Source: Dehalococcoidia bacterium (GTDB lineage Bacteria; Chloroflexota; Dehalococcoidia; Lucifugimonadales; Australimonadaceae). From it: a stretch of DNA of 20,444 nt. The stretch covers positions 4,597 to 25,040 of the forward strand of contig JAGWBE010000012.1 of the NCBI GenBank assembly GCA_021296055.1, in the 5' to 3' direction. Positions 7,021 to 14,802 of this stretch are shown piece by piece. Each line of letters begins with the position of its first letter. The stretch's first letter is position 1. Under the pieces are notes generated by a model. The model did not search any database. It was not told the DNA's origin and saw nothing but the letters and a program-made list of their open reading frames with translations. Position numbers and translations under genes: made by a program.

Positions 7021-7815
7021 TCACACCATCGCGCGGAGTTGGCCGCCGTCCGCGCTGATGTTCTGGCCGGTGATGAACCCCGCCCGCTCCGACGCCAGGA
7101 ACGCCACCAGGTCGCCCACCTCTTCCGGCTCGCCGAAGCGGTCGGCGGCGATCAGCTTGCGCCGCAGCTCCAGCGCGTCGCGTTCGTCGGCGCCGCGCCG
7201 CCGCGCCTGCATCTCCGCCACCGCCTGGAGGCGCCCCGTCTTGATGGAGCCGGGCAGCACGTTGTTCACCGTAACGCCGTCCGCCGCCACTTCCAGCGCC
7301 AGCAGGCGCGCGCGCGCGGCCGCCGCCGACCGCGCCACCGTCGAGAGCGCCAGGTTCTCCTCCGGTTGCTTGATGGACAGCGACAACACGGTGATGATGC
7401 GTCCGTAGCCCTGCTCGCGCATAAAGGGCAACGCCAGCCGGTCTAGCCGCACCGCGCTCATAAAGCTGAGGTCGAGCGCCGCGTTCCACTGCTCGTCCGT
7501 CATATCCGCCGCCTGACCGGGCGGCGGCCCGCCTAGGTTGTTGACCGATATGTCCACGCGTCCCCACCGCTCCGCCGTCGCCTCCACCACGCGCGCGATG
7601 TCCGCCGGGGCGGACAAATCCGCCTCGACCGCGATGGCCCGCCCCGCGCCGTAGGCCCGCTCGATGGCGTCCGCCGCCTGCGCCGCCTCGTCGCCGTGGC
7701 GCGAGACGATGGTCACGCAAGCACCCTCCCGCGCCAACGATTCGGCGCAAGCGCGCCCGATGCCCTTGCTCGAGCCGCCCACGATGGCGGCGCGACCGGT
7801 CAGCCCCAAGTCCAT
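7021..7815 (-). CDS. SDR-family protein with altered catalytic Tyr/Lys
   Basis: A 264-residue SDR fold. The nucleotide-binding part is normal: VGGSSKGIG (12-20), VNNLGG (91-96) and C-terminal TGQNISADGG. Aligning GRIITVLS with the SDR at 2958-3716 keeps the catalytic Ser (Ser145), but the Tyr-x-x-x-Lys pair is Ser158 and Arg162 (LSTVAR). This matches a known divergent branch of 3-oxoacyl-ACP-reductase-like SDRs that have an S-x-x-x-R-type motif and a downstream VTVNNVLPGSIKTGR; their reaction is poorly defined. I chose ATG 7815 over TTG 7836 because it gives the normal SDR N-terminus and has AGGA upstream. A TATCAT box ends 9 nt before this ATG. Confidence 0.88.
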   Translation of the reverse strand: MDLGLTGRAAIVGGSSKGIGRACAESLAREGACVTIVSRHGDEAAQAADAIERAYGAGRAIAVEADLSAPADIARVVEATAERWGRVDISVNNLGGPPPGQAADMTDEQWNAALDLSFMSAVRLDRLALPFMREQGYGRIITVLSLSIKQPEENLALSTVARSAAAARARLLALEVAADGVTVNNVLPGSIKTGRLQAVAEMQARRRGADERDALELRRKLIAADRFGEPEEVGDLVAFLASERAGFITGQNISADGGQLRAMV

Positions 7816-7892
7816 AGCGTCCTGATGATACGCCAATCCTGCCCTCGTCGCGCTACGCGCCTCTTCGGATATCGGGGCTTGGTCACGTCGAG

Positions 7893-7912
7893 GTTCCTGC
7901 CTCCGCAGGAAC
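7893..7912. repeat. Dispersed palindromic repeat copy
   Basis: GTTCCTGC-CTCC-GCAGGAAC, a perfect 8-bp inverted repeat with a 4-base loop, followed by GACGGA as in the copies at 10479 and (inverted) 14809. It lies in the 182-nt divergent gap between the SDR and the membrane protein. Confidence 0.6.
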
Positions 7913-7997
7913 GACGGATGGGCGTCCGGCGCATGCGGGGGCGGGGTGGTCGGTGTGCCCCCGCGCCCCGATTCCGCTAGGCTACCAAGGCTCCCCT

Positions 7998-8432
7998 ATG
8001 GACTTCGCAGCGCAATGGGCATACGTCGCCGGCGCGATAGCCGCCGTTCTGCTCGGCGGCTTGGCGTGGACGGTCAACCTGCTGCGCTGGCCCGGCGCGC
8101 TCGCCCTCGGCGCCGCCCTCTTCGCCCTGGGGGAGGGCGCGTTCATGCTGTTGACCGGCATCCGCGCCTGCGCTCTCTCCGCCGACGGCGCATGCATCGC
8201 CTACGAGTCGGACGCCTCGTTCGCCGTGCTCGGCGCGTGCGCGCTCGCGGGCGGGATAGCCGGCTTGGCCGGGCTGCGCAGGAGCGCGGCGCCGCGCCTG
8301 TGGTTCGCCGCCGCCGGACTCCTCTGCCTGGGCGCGCTGCCGCTGATTCTCGCGCCGGCCGGATTGGCCGTGCTGCCGCCGCTGGTGTTCTTCGCGTTGG
8401 CGGCGGCGCGCCCGCCTCTGCGCTACGCCTAG
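7998..8432 (+). CDS. Small multi-pass membrane protein, unknown function
   Basis: A 144-residue hydrophobic protein I do not recognise. Predicted membrane segments lie near 8-28, 32-54, 74-93, 101-118 and 120-137. A loop between segments two and three carries Cys58 and Cys66 (ACALSADGAC), which could form a disulphide if extracytoplasmic. The ATG at 7998 is chosen because the first membrane helix begins soon after it; it has only a weak Shine-Dalgarno. A TAGGCT box is 14 nt upstream. The frame is open back to 7953, but the added residues look like noise. The CoA-transferase gene downstream has its own promoter-like box. Confidence 0.65.
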   Translation: MDFAAQWAYVAGAIAAVLLGGLAWTVNLLRWPGALALGAALFALGEGAFMLLTGIRACALSADGACIAYESDASFAVLGACALAGGIAGLAGLRRSAAPRLWFAAAGLLCLGALPLILAPAGLAVLPPLVFFALAAARPPLRYA

Positions 8433-8442
8433 CGCAAGCGGC

Positions 8443-8448
8443 TACAAT
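8443..8448 (+). promoter_or_regulatory. Candidate -10 for CoA-transferase gene
   Basis: TACAAT in context GGCTACAATCC, 35 nt upstream of the ATG, just after the stop of the membrane-protein gene. No clear -35 hexamer. Confidence 0.45.
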
Positions 8449-8483
8449 CCGCCCCAACTGCCGCGTTCACGGGAGGCCCCGCT

Positions 8484-9701
8484 ATGCCTGGACCCTTGGA
8501 GGGCGTCCGCGTCCTCGACCTCACCCGCATCCTTGCCGGCCCCTTCTGCTCAATGCTGCTCGCCGACCTCGGCGCGGAGGTGGTGAAGGTGGAGACGCCC
8601 GGCACGGGCGACCCCGCCCGCGGCAACGGCCCCTTCCTGCCCGGCCCCGACGGACGGGAGAACGCCTACAGCACTTACTTTATGAGCATCAACCGGGGCA
8701 AGCAGTCCATCGCCATCGACCTCGCCAAACCTCAAGGCAGGGAGGTGCTGTTGGAGTTGGCCAAGCGCTCCGACGTGCTGCTGGAGAACTTCCGCCCCGG
8801 CGCGATGGAGCGCCTCGGTCTCTCCTACGACGCCGTCGCCGAGGCGAATCCGCGCATCGTCATGGCCTCCGTCTCCGGGTTCGGGCAGACGGGGCCTTAC
8901 GCGGCGCGGCCCGCCCTCGACGTCATCGTGCAAGGGATGGGCGGCATGCTCAGCATCACCGGCGAGCCCGGCGGCGGCCCGGTGCGGCCGGGCGCGAGCA
9001 TGGGCGACATCACCGCCGCGCTCTTCACCGCCGCCGGAGTGCTCGCCGCGCTGCTCGAGCGCGAGAAGTCGGGCAAGGGGCAGTACCTTGACATCGGCAT
9101 GATGGACTGCCAAGTCGCCATCATGGAGAACGCCTTCACCCGCTACTTCACGCTTGGCGAGGTCCCCCAGCGCCTGGGCACGCGCCACCCCTCCTCCACG
9201 CCCTTCCAGGCGTTCAAGACCAGCGACGGCCACGTCGTCGTCGCCATCATGGGCGGCGCGACCGACCAGTGGCCGCTGCTGTGCGCCGCCCTCGACCATC
9301 CCGAGCTCATCGACGATCCGCGCTACGAGACGGGCTGGAGCCGCACCCAGAACTACGACGACCTCATCCCCGTCATCGAAGAGGCGATGCTCACGAAGAC
9401 GACGGCGGAGTGGGTGGAGATCATCTCCGGCCTCGGCATACCTGTCGGCCCGGTGCAGGACATCGCGCAGGTCGCCAACGACCCGCAGATGGCCTACCGG
9501 GGGATGTTCACCGAGCTGGAGCACCCGGTGCTGGGCCCGGTTAAGTCCACCGGCAACCCCGTCAACATGTCCCGCACTCCCAGCGGGCCGTCCATCCCGT
9601 CGCCCGACCTGGGCCAGCACACGGACGACCTGCTGCGCGGTCTGCTCGGCCTCAGCGCCGCCGCCGTCGCTGAGCTGCGCGCCGCCGAGGTGGTGGCGTA
9701 G
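8484..9701 (+). CDS. Family III CoA-transferase (CaiB/BaiF/Frc type)
   Basis: A 405-residue member of the CaiB/BaiF/formyl-CoA-transferase family, which moves CoA between an acyl-CoA and a free carboxylic acid. It opens with the family phrase LEGVRVLDLTRILAGPFCSMLLADLGAEVVKVE (5-37 region), has LLENFRPG (99-106) and SGFGQTGPYA, and carries the catalytic Asp146 in ARPALD (141-146). QYLDIGMMD and RHPSSTPFQAF are also typical. The substrate cannot be read from the sequence: members use oxalate, carnitine, succinate, mesaconate, bile acids and others. GGGAGG (8471-8476) is 7 nt from the ATG. It converges on the nucleotidyltransferase gene with only 4 nt between the stops. Confidence 0.93.
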   Translation: MPGPLEGVRVLDLTRILAGPFCSMLLADLGAEVVKVETPGTGDPARGNGPFLPGPDGRENAYSTYFMSINRGKQSIAIDLAKPQGREVLLELAKRSDVLLENFRPGAMERLGLSYDAVAEANPRIVMASVSGFGQTGPYAARPALDVIVQGMGGMLSITGEPGGGPVRPGASMGDITAALFTAAGVLAALLEREKSGKGQYLDIGMMDCQVAIMENAFTRYFTLGEVPQRLGTRHPSSTPFQAFKTSDGHVVVAIMGGATDQWPLLCAALDHPELIDDPRYETGWSRTQNYDDLIPVIEEAMLTKTTAEWVEIISGLGIPVGPVQDIAQVANDPQMAYRGMFTELEHPVLGPVKSTGNPVNMSRTPSGPSIPSPDLGQHTDDLLRGLLGLSAAAVAELRAAEVVA

Positions 9702-9705
9702 ACGC

Positions 9706-10350
9706 CTACTCCGCGCCCGCCAACCGCAGCGCCCGCTCGTAGTCCTCGGGCGTATTCACGTTCAGCGTCGCCAGTGCGTCCTCGCTCGGGACGGCTAACC
9801 GCTCCGCGTAGTGGCGCGCCGTCACCTCGCGCAGACCCTGGCGCTCTTCGCTCACCCGGAGCAGCTCCGGCAGCAGGGCGGCGTCGAACAGGGGCGGATG
9901 CCCCGTCTTTCCTCCGTAGGTAGGCGCGGCCAACGGCGGGCGAGGCCGCGCCGCTTCCCATGCCTCCCGCAGCGTCCGAAGCAGCTCCGCCGAACGCGGC
10001 TGATCGACCGAGGAGACCAGCACGCCGTCGATAGCCTCCCCCTCCAACGCCGCAATACCGCACGCGATGGAGGTCGCGCGCCCCTCCGCATAGCGGGCGT
10101 TGACGACGACGCGCACGGATTCGCCTGGTGGCACGTAGGGGCGCAGCGTTTCCGCGTCATGCCCGAGCACGACGACGACGGGCGCGTAGCCTGCCTCCAA
10201 CGCGCTGAGCACGGCGTGGCTCAGCAGCGTAGCGTGCGGCCAAGGCGACGGCGGCCACGCCAGCAGCGCTTTCGGCTCCCCCATGCGGGAGGATTCGCCC
10301 GCCGCCAAGACGACGGCGGCGACGCGGGCGGGGGGCTCAGGCTTGGTCAT
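9706..10350 (-). CDS. MobA-like NTP transferase (MocA type)
   Basis: A 214-residue MobA-like nucleotidyltransferase (NTP_transf_3). The GT-A-type signature LAAGESSRMGEPKALL (15-30) binds the nucleotide and VSSVDQP (112-118) carries the metal-binding Asp116; NARYAEGRATSIACG (84-98) is also conserved. Members of this group make molybdopterin cytosine dinucleotide (MocA) for xanthine-dehydrogenase-type enzymes. The xdhC homologue lies directly upstream on the same strand and supports that reading. The gap to it is 187 nt and contains a palindromic repeat, so co-transcription is likely but not certain. ATG at 10350 has no strong Shine-Dalgarno. Alternatives are other small-molecule nucleotidyltransferases. 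Confidence 0.82.
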   Translation of the reverse strand: MTKPEPPARVAAVVLAAGESSRMGEPKALLAWPPSPWPHATLLSHAVLSALEAGYAPVVVVLGHDAETLRPYVPPGESVRVVVNARYAEGRATSIACGIAALEGEAIDGVLVSSVDQPRSAELLRTLREAWEAARPRPPLAAPTYGGKTGHPPLFDAALLPELLRVSEERQGLREVTARHYAERLAVPSEDALATLNVNTPEDYERALRLAGAE

Positions 10351-10440
10351 AGGGACTCGGATCGCGCATGCGCATGCTTTCTGCGTATTCCCGTTGTCGG
10401 AGAGTGTCGCGTAATGCCCCGCGCCTCTCCTCGCGTGCGT

Positions 10441-10504
10441 CGGGGCGGGTTTTACGGATTGGGAAGTTGCGCTTCGAGATTCCCGCGAAAGCGGGAATGA
10501 CGGA
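10441..10504 (+). repeat. Dispersed repeat, full copy with 17-nt flank
   Basis: The element consists of CGGGGCGGGTTTTACGG (10441-10457), a 21-nt spacer, the perfect inverted repeat ATTCCCGC-GAAA-GCGGGAAT (10479-10498) and GACGGA. The same 17 nt, a similar spacer, a related palindrome and GACGGA recur in reverse orientation at 14803-14867. The GAAA loop is a GNRA tetraloop. The remaining bases of the 187-nt gap (10351-10440) show only a small GCGCATGCGCATGC palindrome. Confidence 0.7.
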
Positions 10505-10537
10505 GTGCGAGCGGGCGCATCGGGGCGGGAAGGGCGG

Positions 10538-11677
10538 CTAGCCTGCGGGGGTTGCCGCCTCTTGCGCCTTGGCGGCGAGGCGGTCGATCTGCGCGTCCTC
10601 CAACTTCATCGGACCGCCCGCGCGGTTGTGGCGCCACGCCAGCACCTCCGACATGATGCTGACTGCGATCTCGTTGGGGTCGCGCCCGCCCAGGTCGAGG
10701 CCGATGGGCGCGTGTATCTGCTTGATGCGCTCCAAAGGCATGCCGTTGCGCAGCATGCGCTCGAAGACCATGATCGTCTTGCGCTTGGAGCCGATGAGGC
10801 CGACGTACCCCGCGCGCGTTCGCGCCGCCGCCTCCAACGCGAGGTCGTCGTAGCGGTGGCCGCGCGTCGCAACTACGATGGCGGTGTTGGGCGTGACGGG
10901 GAAGCCGTCGAGGGCGTGGTCGTAAGAGCCGACGTTGAAGCGCTCCGCCATCGGGAAGCGCTCCTCGTTGGCGAACTCGCGGCGGTCGTCCGCCACCATC
11001 ACCTTGAACCCCAGCGTGTGCGCGGCGTTGGCCGTCGCCAGGTTCACGTGGCCGCCGCCGACGAGGACGAGGGCGGCAGGCGCGGTGTAGCCCACCACGA
11101 ACACCTCTTCGCCTGCGTCGGTGAGGAAGCGCTCCGTCCGCCCCATCGGGGTGACCCGCGCCGCCGCGGCGATTGCCTGCGCGTCCAGGTCGGGGCGTCC
11201 GAGCGTCCCCTCCGTAGCGCCGTCCTCGTGCACCGCGAGCCGCGCGCCGATAGGCCCGCCCTCGCTGTGGACGATGGTCGCCACTGCGAGCGAGCGGCCG
11301 CCTTCGTAGGCGTCCTTCACGGCGGCGGCGAGGCGGCCAAAGTCGAGGGGGCGCAGCACCGGCTCGATGTAGAAGTACATAGAGCCGCCGCAGACCAGCC
11401 CGTCGCGCGCCGCGATGTCCTCGTTCAGGTAGTAGTCCTTGTACAAGGGCGGCGCGCCCTCGCGCAGCGCCTCCTTGGCGGCGAACCAGATGTCGCCCTC
11501 GACGCAGCCGCCGCCGAGCGTCCCGACGGTGGAGCCGTCGCCGCGCACCAACAGCGCCGCGCCCGGCTTCTGGGGCGTCGAGCCCTTGGTGTTGACGACG
11601 GTGGCAAGGACGAAGCGCTTGCCCTCCGACGACAGCGCCGCCGCCTCTTCGTACACCGCTCGCATCGGACCGCTCAT
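10538..11677 (-). CDS. xdhC: XdhC/CoxI-family molybdenum-enzyme maturation factor
   Basis: A 379-residue XdhC-family protein; relatives bind sulphurated molybdenum cofactor and insert it into xanthine dehydrogenase or CO-dehydrogenase-type enzymes. The N-terminal XdhC/CoxI domain has GSTPQKPGAALLV (32-44) and GTLGGGCVEGD (52-62) with Cys58, and a second CGGS (96-99). The C-terminal Rossmann domain has LVLVGGGHVN (203-212), VADDRREF (228-235), GLIGSKRK (293-300) and HAPIGLDLGGRDPNEIAVSIMSE. No molybdenum hydroxylase subunit gene is in the window; the MobA-like gene follows on the same strand. Start ATG 11677 has GGAG 10 nt upstream; an in-frame ATG four codons later is possible. Confidence 0.9.
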   Translation of the reverse strand: MSGPMRAVYEEAAALSSEGKRFVLATVVNTKGSTPQKPGAALLVRGDGSTVGTLGGGCVEGDIWFAAKEALREGAPPLYKDYYLNEDIAARDGLVCGGSMYFYIEPVLRPLDFGRLAAAVKDAYEGGRSLAVATIVHSEGGPIGARLAVHEDGATEGTLGRPDLDAQAIAAAARVTPMGRTERFLTDAGEEVFVVGYTAPAALVLVGGGHVNLATANAAHTLGFKVMVADDRREFANEERFPMAERFNVGSYDHALDGFPVTPNTAIVVATRGHRYDDLALEAAARTRAGYVGLIGSKRKTIMVFERMLRNGMPLERIKQIHAPIGLDLGGRDPNEIAVSIMSEVLAWRHNRAGGPMKLEDAQIDRLAAKAQEAATPAG

Positions 11678-11755
11678 CGCACGCCTGCTCCTCGCTTGCC
11701 GCTCTTCCCCTATCCTACCAGACGCCTCCGCTAGACACCCTCGCCACGCCCCCGC

Positions 11756-11761
11756 TATCCT
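11756..11761 (+). promoter_or_regulatory. Candidate -10 for a leaderless thrS transcript
   Basis: TATCCT in context GCTATCCTCGCC ends 8 nt before the thrS ATG. Transcription would begin within about three bases of the start codon, and no Shine-Dalgarno lies between. Confidence 0.4.
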
Positions 11762-11769
11762 CGCCGTAT

Positions 11770-13536
11770 ATGCCGGTCAAGCAACCCACCCCTCAAGAGA
11801 GCGAGCTGGACGACCGCCGCTACCGCATCCGCCACTCCGCCGCGCATGTTCTCGCCGACGCCGTTCTCGAACTCTTCCCGCACGCCAAGTACGCGATAGG
11901 CCCGCCCGTCGAAGACGGCTTCTACTACGACTTCGACGTGCCGACGCCCTTCACCCCGGACGACCTGGGGCGCCTCGAGGCGGTGATGAGGGAGCGCGTC
12001 GCGCGCGACCTGCCCTTCGAGATGGCCGAGGTCTCGCGCGACGAAGCCCGCGCTCTCTTCGCCGATCAGCCCTACAAGCAGGACATCATCGACGGCCTGC
12101 CGGAGGGCGAACCCATCACCACCTGCCGCCACGGAGGGTTCCTCGACCTGTGCCGGGGGCGGCACGTAGAGAGCACGGGGCGCGTCCCCGCCTTCAAGCT
12201 GCTGACCACGGCGGGCGCCTACTGGCGCGGCGACGAGCGCAACCGCATGCTCCAGCGCGTCTACGGCTCCGCGTGGGAGTCGGAGGCGGCGCTGGAGGAG
12301 CATCTACGCCAACTCGAAGAGGCCGCCCAGCGCGACCACCGCCGCCTAGGGCGCGAGCTCGACCTCTTCTCTACTTCCGAGGCGGTCGGCCCCGGCCTGG
12401 TGCTGTGGCATCCCAAAGGCGCGCGGGTGCGCTCGCTGATGGAGCAGGTGTGGCGCGAGGAGCACGACCGGCGCGGCTACCAGCCCGTCTACTCCCCCCA
12501 CGTCGGCAAGGGCGCGCTGTGGGCGACCAGCGGCCACCTCGACTTCTACCGCGAGAGTATGTACGACGCGATGGACGTCGAGGGGCAAGAGTACTTCGCC
12601 AAGCCGATGAACTGTCCCTTCCACGTCCAGATATACCAGTCCGCCAAGCGCTCCTACCGTGAACTCCCCATCCGCTACACCGAACTCGGCGCCGTCTACC
12701 GCTACGAGCGCTCCGGCGTCCTCCACGGACTTCTCCGCGTGCGCGGCTTCACGCAGGACGACGCGCACATCTTCTGCACGCCGGAGCAGGTGGAGGACGA
12801 GGTGGTGGGCGTGCTTGACTTCGCCTTCCACCTGCTGCGCGTCTTCGGATTCGACGACTACGACGTCTTCCTCAGCACGCGCCCCGAGAAGGCGGTGGGA
12901 GACCCGGCCGATTGGGAGCTGGCGACGGAGGCGCTGCGCCGCGCCCTCGACCGCCGCCACGTGGAGCACCTGGTGGACGAGGGAGGCGGCGCCTTCTACG
13001 GCCCGAAGCTGGACATCAAGGTGCGCGACGCCATCGGACGCTCGTGGCAATGCACCACCATCCAGTTCGACTTCAACCTGCCCCAACGCTTCGGCCTCGC
13101 CTACGACGGCGCCGACGGCGCCGAGCATCGCCCTTATATGGTGCACCGCGCCCTCTTCGGCTCCCTCGAGCGCTTCTTCGGCGTGCTCATCGAGCACTAC
13201 GCGGGCGCCTTCCCCACCTGGCTAGCCCCCGTCCAAGCTGTGCTCATCCCCATCGCCGACCGACACGTGGACTACGCCCACGCGGTGCGCGGCCAACTAG
13301 CCGCCGCCGGTATCCGCGCCGAGGTGGACGCGCGCAACGAGCGCATGAACGCGAAGATTCGCAACGCGCAACTGGCCAAGATTCCCTACATGCTCGTCGC
13401 CGGCGACAAGGAGGCCCAAGCGAACGGCGCCGCCGTCCGCCTGCGCACCGGCCAAGACCTCGGCCTCCTCCCCGTTGACGACGTGACCGCCCGCATAGTC
13501 GGCGAGACGGCGCGCCGCGACCCCAAGGCGCCCTAA
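11770..13536 (+). CDS. thrS: Threonyl-tRNA synthetase without N-terminal TGS domain
   Basis: ThrRS charges tRNA-Thr with threonine. The 588-residue protein begins almost directly with the editing domain: RHSAAHVLAD (21-30) has the HxxxH pair His22/His26, joined by Cys128 and His132 in DLCRGRHV (the usual CRGPH has Arg in place of Pro). The class II catalytic core has zinc ligands Cys282 (KPMNCPFH), His333 (TQDDAHIFC) and His459 (MVHRALFGSLERF), whose spacing matches the E. coli enzyme with a constant offset of 52. The anticodon-binding domain (from about 490) ends the protein. The roughly 60-residue TGS domain of long ThrRS is absent, and no in-frame start exists upstream as far as the divergent xdhC gene. 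Some lineages are known to lack this domain, so it is not a truncation. No Shine-Dalgarno is seen. Confidence 0.95.
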   Translation: MPVKQPTPQESELDDRRYRIRHSAAHVLADAVLELFPHAKYAIGPPVEDGFYYDFDVPTPFTPDDLGRLEAVMRERVARDLPFEMAEVSRDEARALFADQPYKQDIIDGLPEGEPITTCRHGGFLDLCRGRHVESTGRVPAFKLLTTAGAYWRGDERNRMLQRVYGSAWESEAALEEHLRQLEEAAQRDHRRLGRELDLFSTSEAVGPGLVLWHPKGARVRSLMEQVWREEHDRRGYQPVYSPHVGKGALWATSGHLDFYRESMYDAMDVEGQEYFAKPMNCPFHVQIYQSAKRSYRELPIRYTELGAVYRYERSGVLHGLLRVRGFTQDDAHIFCTPEQVEDEVVGVLDFAFHLLRVFGFDDYDVFLSTRPEKAVGDPADWELATEALRRALDRRHVEHLVDEGGGAFYGPKLDIKVRDAIGRSWQCTTIQFDFNLPQRFGLAYDGADGAEHRPYMVHRALFGSLERFFGVLIEHYAGAFPTWLAPVQAVLIPIADRHVDYAHAVRGQLAAAGIRAEVDARNERMNAKIRNAQLAKIPYMLVAGDKEAQANGAAVRLRTGQDLGLLPVDDVTARIVGETARRDPKAP

Positions 13537-13555
13537 CTCCCGTCCCTCTCCCCGC

Positions 13556-13577
13556 TCAGCCTGAGGGCAGTCGAAGC
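13556..13577. repeat. Partial CCTGAGGGC-type repeat
   Basis: TCAGCCTGAGGGCAGTCGAAGC resembles the hairpin element at 14904-14927 (CCCTGAGGGAACTCGAAGGG) and the widespread genomic repeats of CTTCGACAGGCTCAGG type. It lies in the 57-nt gap between the convergent thrS and decarboxylase-like genes. Confidence 0.35.
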
Positions 13578-13593
13578 GCGCCCCCGGCGGACG

Positions 13594-14454
13594 CTATCGC
13601 AGAAACTCCTCCGCCCACCGCGCGTGGTCGGCGGCGGAGGTCGCCTCCGCGATCAACTCCGGCGCCGCCAAGCGGCCCGCCAGGTCGGCGGGGTCGCGCA
13701 GTCCCGCCTGCGCCTCGAGACCCTCGCGCACCGCTTGCACCATCGCCTGGAAGGCGGGATGGCCTCGGAACGCCAGACGCACGCCCCGCTTCGCCAGCGA
13801 GGCGTCGTCCAGCGCCGCGGGCGGATTGCCGAGGACGAGCGGCAGGCCGCCCGCCGCTTCGGCAAGCGCCTCCACCTCATCGAGCGTCGTTACGCCCACG
13901 AGGAACAGCGCGTCCACGCCGCACGACGCATAAGCGCGCGTGCGCACGGTTGCGCCGTCGAGGCCCTCGCCGCGCATCGCGTGGGTGCGCCCGACGATGA
14001 CCGTCGCGGGGTCTTGCCGTCCGTCGAGGGCGGCGCGCAGCTTGCCCTGCGCCTCCTCCGCGCTGATGAGGCGCTCGCCCGTAGTGCCGTAGGCCTGCGG
14101 CAGCACGGTGTCCTCGATGGTCAGCGCCGATACCCCCGCGTCCTCCAGCTCGCGCACCGTGCGCCGCACGTTCAGCGCGTTGCCGTAGCCGTGGTCTGCG
14201 TCCACCGCGAGGCTGATGTCGGACACGCGAGTGATGCGCCGCGCCGTGTCCGCCAATTCCGTCAGCGTGATGAGGCCCACGTCGGGCGCGCCCACGGCCA
14301 CAGCGGAAGCCACCGACCCGGCCAGCACCGCCGTTTCGAAGCCGAGGCGCTCGGCCATCCGCGCCGAGAGGGGGTCGAAGACGGACGCGGGCTGGATGCA
14401 CTCGGCCTTGGCGAGCTGCGCCCGCAGGCGTTGGCGGCGTTCGGTGGGCAGCAT
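13594..14454 (-). CDS. Oxaloacetate decarboxylase-like (PEP mutase/ICL superfamily)
   Basis: A 286-residue TIM-barrel enzyme of the PEP mutase/isocitrate lyase superfamily. From memory it resembles the Pseudomonas oxaloacetate decarboxylase PA4872 along most of its length: QPASVFDPLSAR, GSVASAVAVGAPD, ADHGYGNALNVRRTV (86-100), SALTIEDTVLP (109-119) and a segment with LISAEE and GKLRAAL. Mg-site residues Asp85, Asp87 and Glu114 are present. The usual RTNA is RTHA here (156-159). The KKCGH loop of isocitrate lyase and methylisocitrate lyase is absent, which argues against a lyase with a catalytic Cys. AGGAGG is 5 nt from the ATG at 14454. A terminator lies just upstream, so it probably has its own promoter or is read through from the small membrane-protein gene. 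Confidence 0.88.
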   Translation of the reverse strand: MLPTERRQRLRAQLAKAECIQPASVFDPLSARMAERLGFETAVLAGSVASAVAVGAPDVGLITLTELADTARRITRVSDISLAVDADHGYGNALNVRRTVRELEDAGVSALTIEDTVLPQAYGTTGERLISAEEAQGKLRAALDGRQDPATVIVGRTHAMRGEGLDGATVRTRAYASCGVDALFLVGVTTLDEVEALAEAAGGLPLVLGNPPAALDDASLAKRGVRLAFRGHPAFQAMVQAVREGLEAQAGLRDPADLAGRLAAPELIAEATSAADHARWAEEFLR

Positions 14455-14473
14455 CGGAGCCTCCTGCCTAACG

Positions 14474-14501
14474 AAAAGCGCCCCATCCGTTGGACGGGGC
14501 G
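14474..14501 (-). terminator. Rho-independent terminator on minus strand
   Basis: CGCCCC (14479-14484) pairs with GGGGCG (14496-14501), continued by TCC/GGA after one mismatch, around a GTT loop. On the minus strand the stem is followed by cTTTTcg. It lies 23 nt beyond the stop of the small membrane-protein gene and 20 nt before the decarboxylase-like gene, so it would end or attenuate transcription between them. Confidence 0.7.
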
Positions 14502-14523
14502 TGGTCGGCGCTCTTTGGGGGCG

Positions 14524-14709
14524 TCATCGGTTGATGGTGCGCGTGAGCGCGTTGGCGAGGGCGGTCGCCGCAGCGAGCGCGGCGGCCCCCGCCGCCAAGG
14601 CGACGACGCCGAACACCCAGTCGCTCTCCACGAACCGCCATATCCCGACACCCAGGCCGGCGAACATGGCCGCCCAGCCCAGAGTTATCGTTGTGCCCGT
14701 TCTCCACAT
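14524..14709 (-). CDS. Small two-helix membrane protein, unknown function
   Basis: A 61-residue protein with two likely membrane helices, about residues 7-25 (ITLGWAAMFAGLGVGIWRF) and 31-53 (VFGVVALAAGAAALAAATAL), separated by a short ESDW turn. I do not recognise the family. AGGAGG is 5 nt from the ATG at 14709, which makes translation likely. It is followed by a Rho-independent terminator and preceded by a 530-nt region rich in repeats. Confidence 0.7.
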   Translation of the reverse strand: MWRTGTTITLGWAAMFAGLGVGIWRFVESDWVFGVVALAAGAAALAAATALANALTRTINR

Positions 14710-14802
14710 ATGCCCCTCCTGCCTGGCCGCGCGGGCCTAACGCCCACCTGCGGAGCGGCGCGATGATAGCACAGCGCCGCCCGCGCAACAGCGCCCCCTC
14801 AA

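Noticed and set aside
8550..9620. A 356-codon minus-strand frame opposite the CoA-transferase
   Set aside because: Antisense shadow with repetitive Gly/Val/Asp/His composition and no ribosome binding site or family resemblance.
10479..10498. The palindrome as a Rho-independent terminator of xdhC
   Set aside because: The stem is not followed by a T-tract on either strand and the same element recurs in non-terminal positions, so a repeat element explains it better.
10505..11734. A 409-codon plus-strand frame opposite xdhC
   Set aside because: Arg/Ala/Val/His-rich shadow without motifs; the opposite strand has a full XdhC protein.
13624..14766. A 380-codon plus-strand frame opposite the decarboxylase-like gene
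   Set aside because: Arg/His/Gly-rich shadow that runs across a terminator and a second minus-strand gene.
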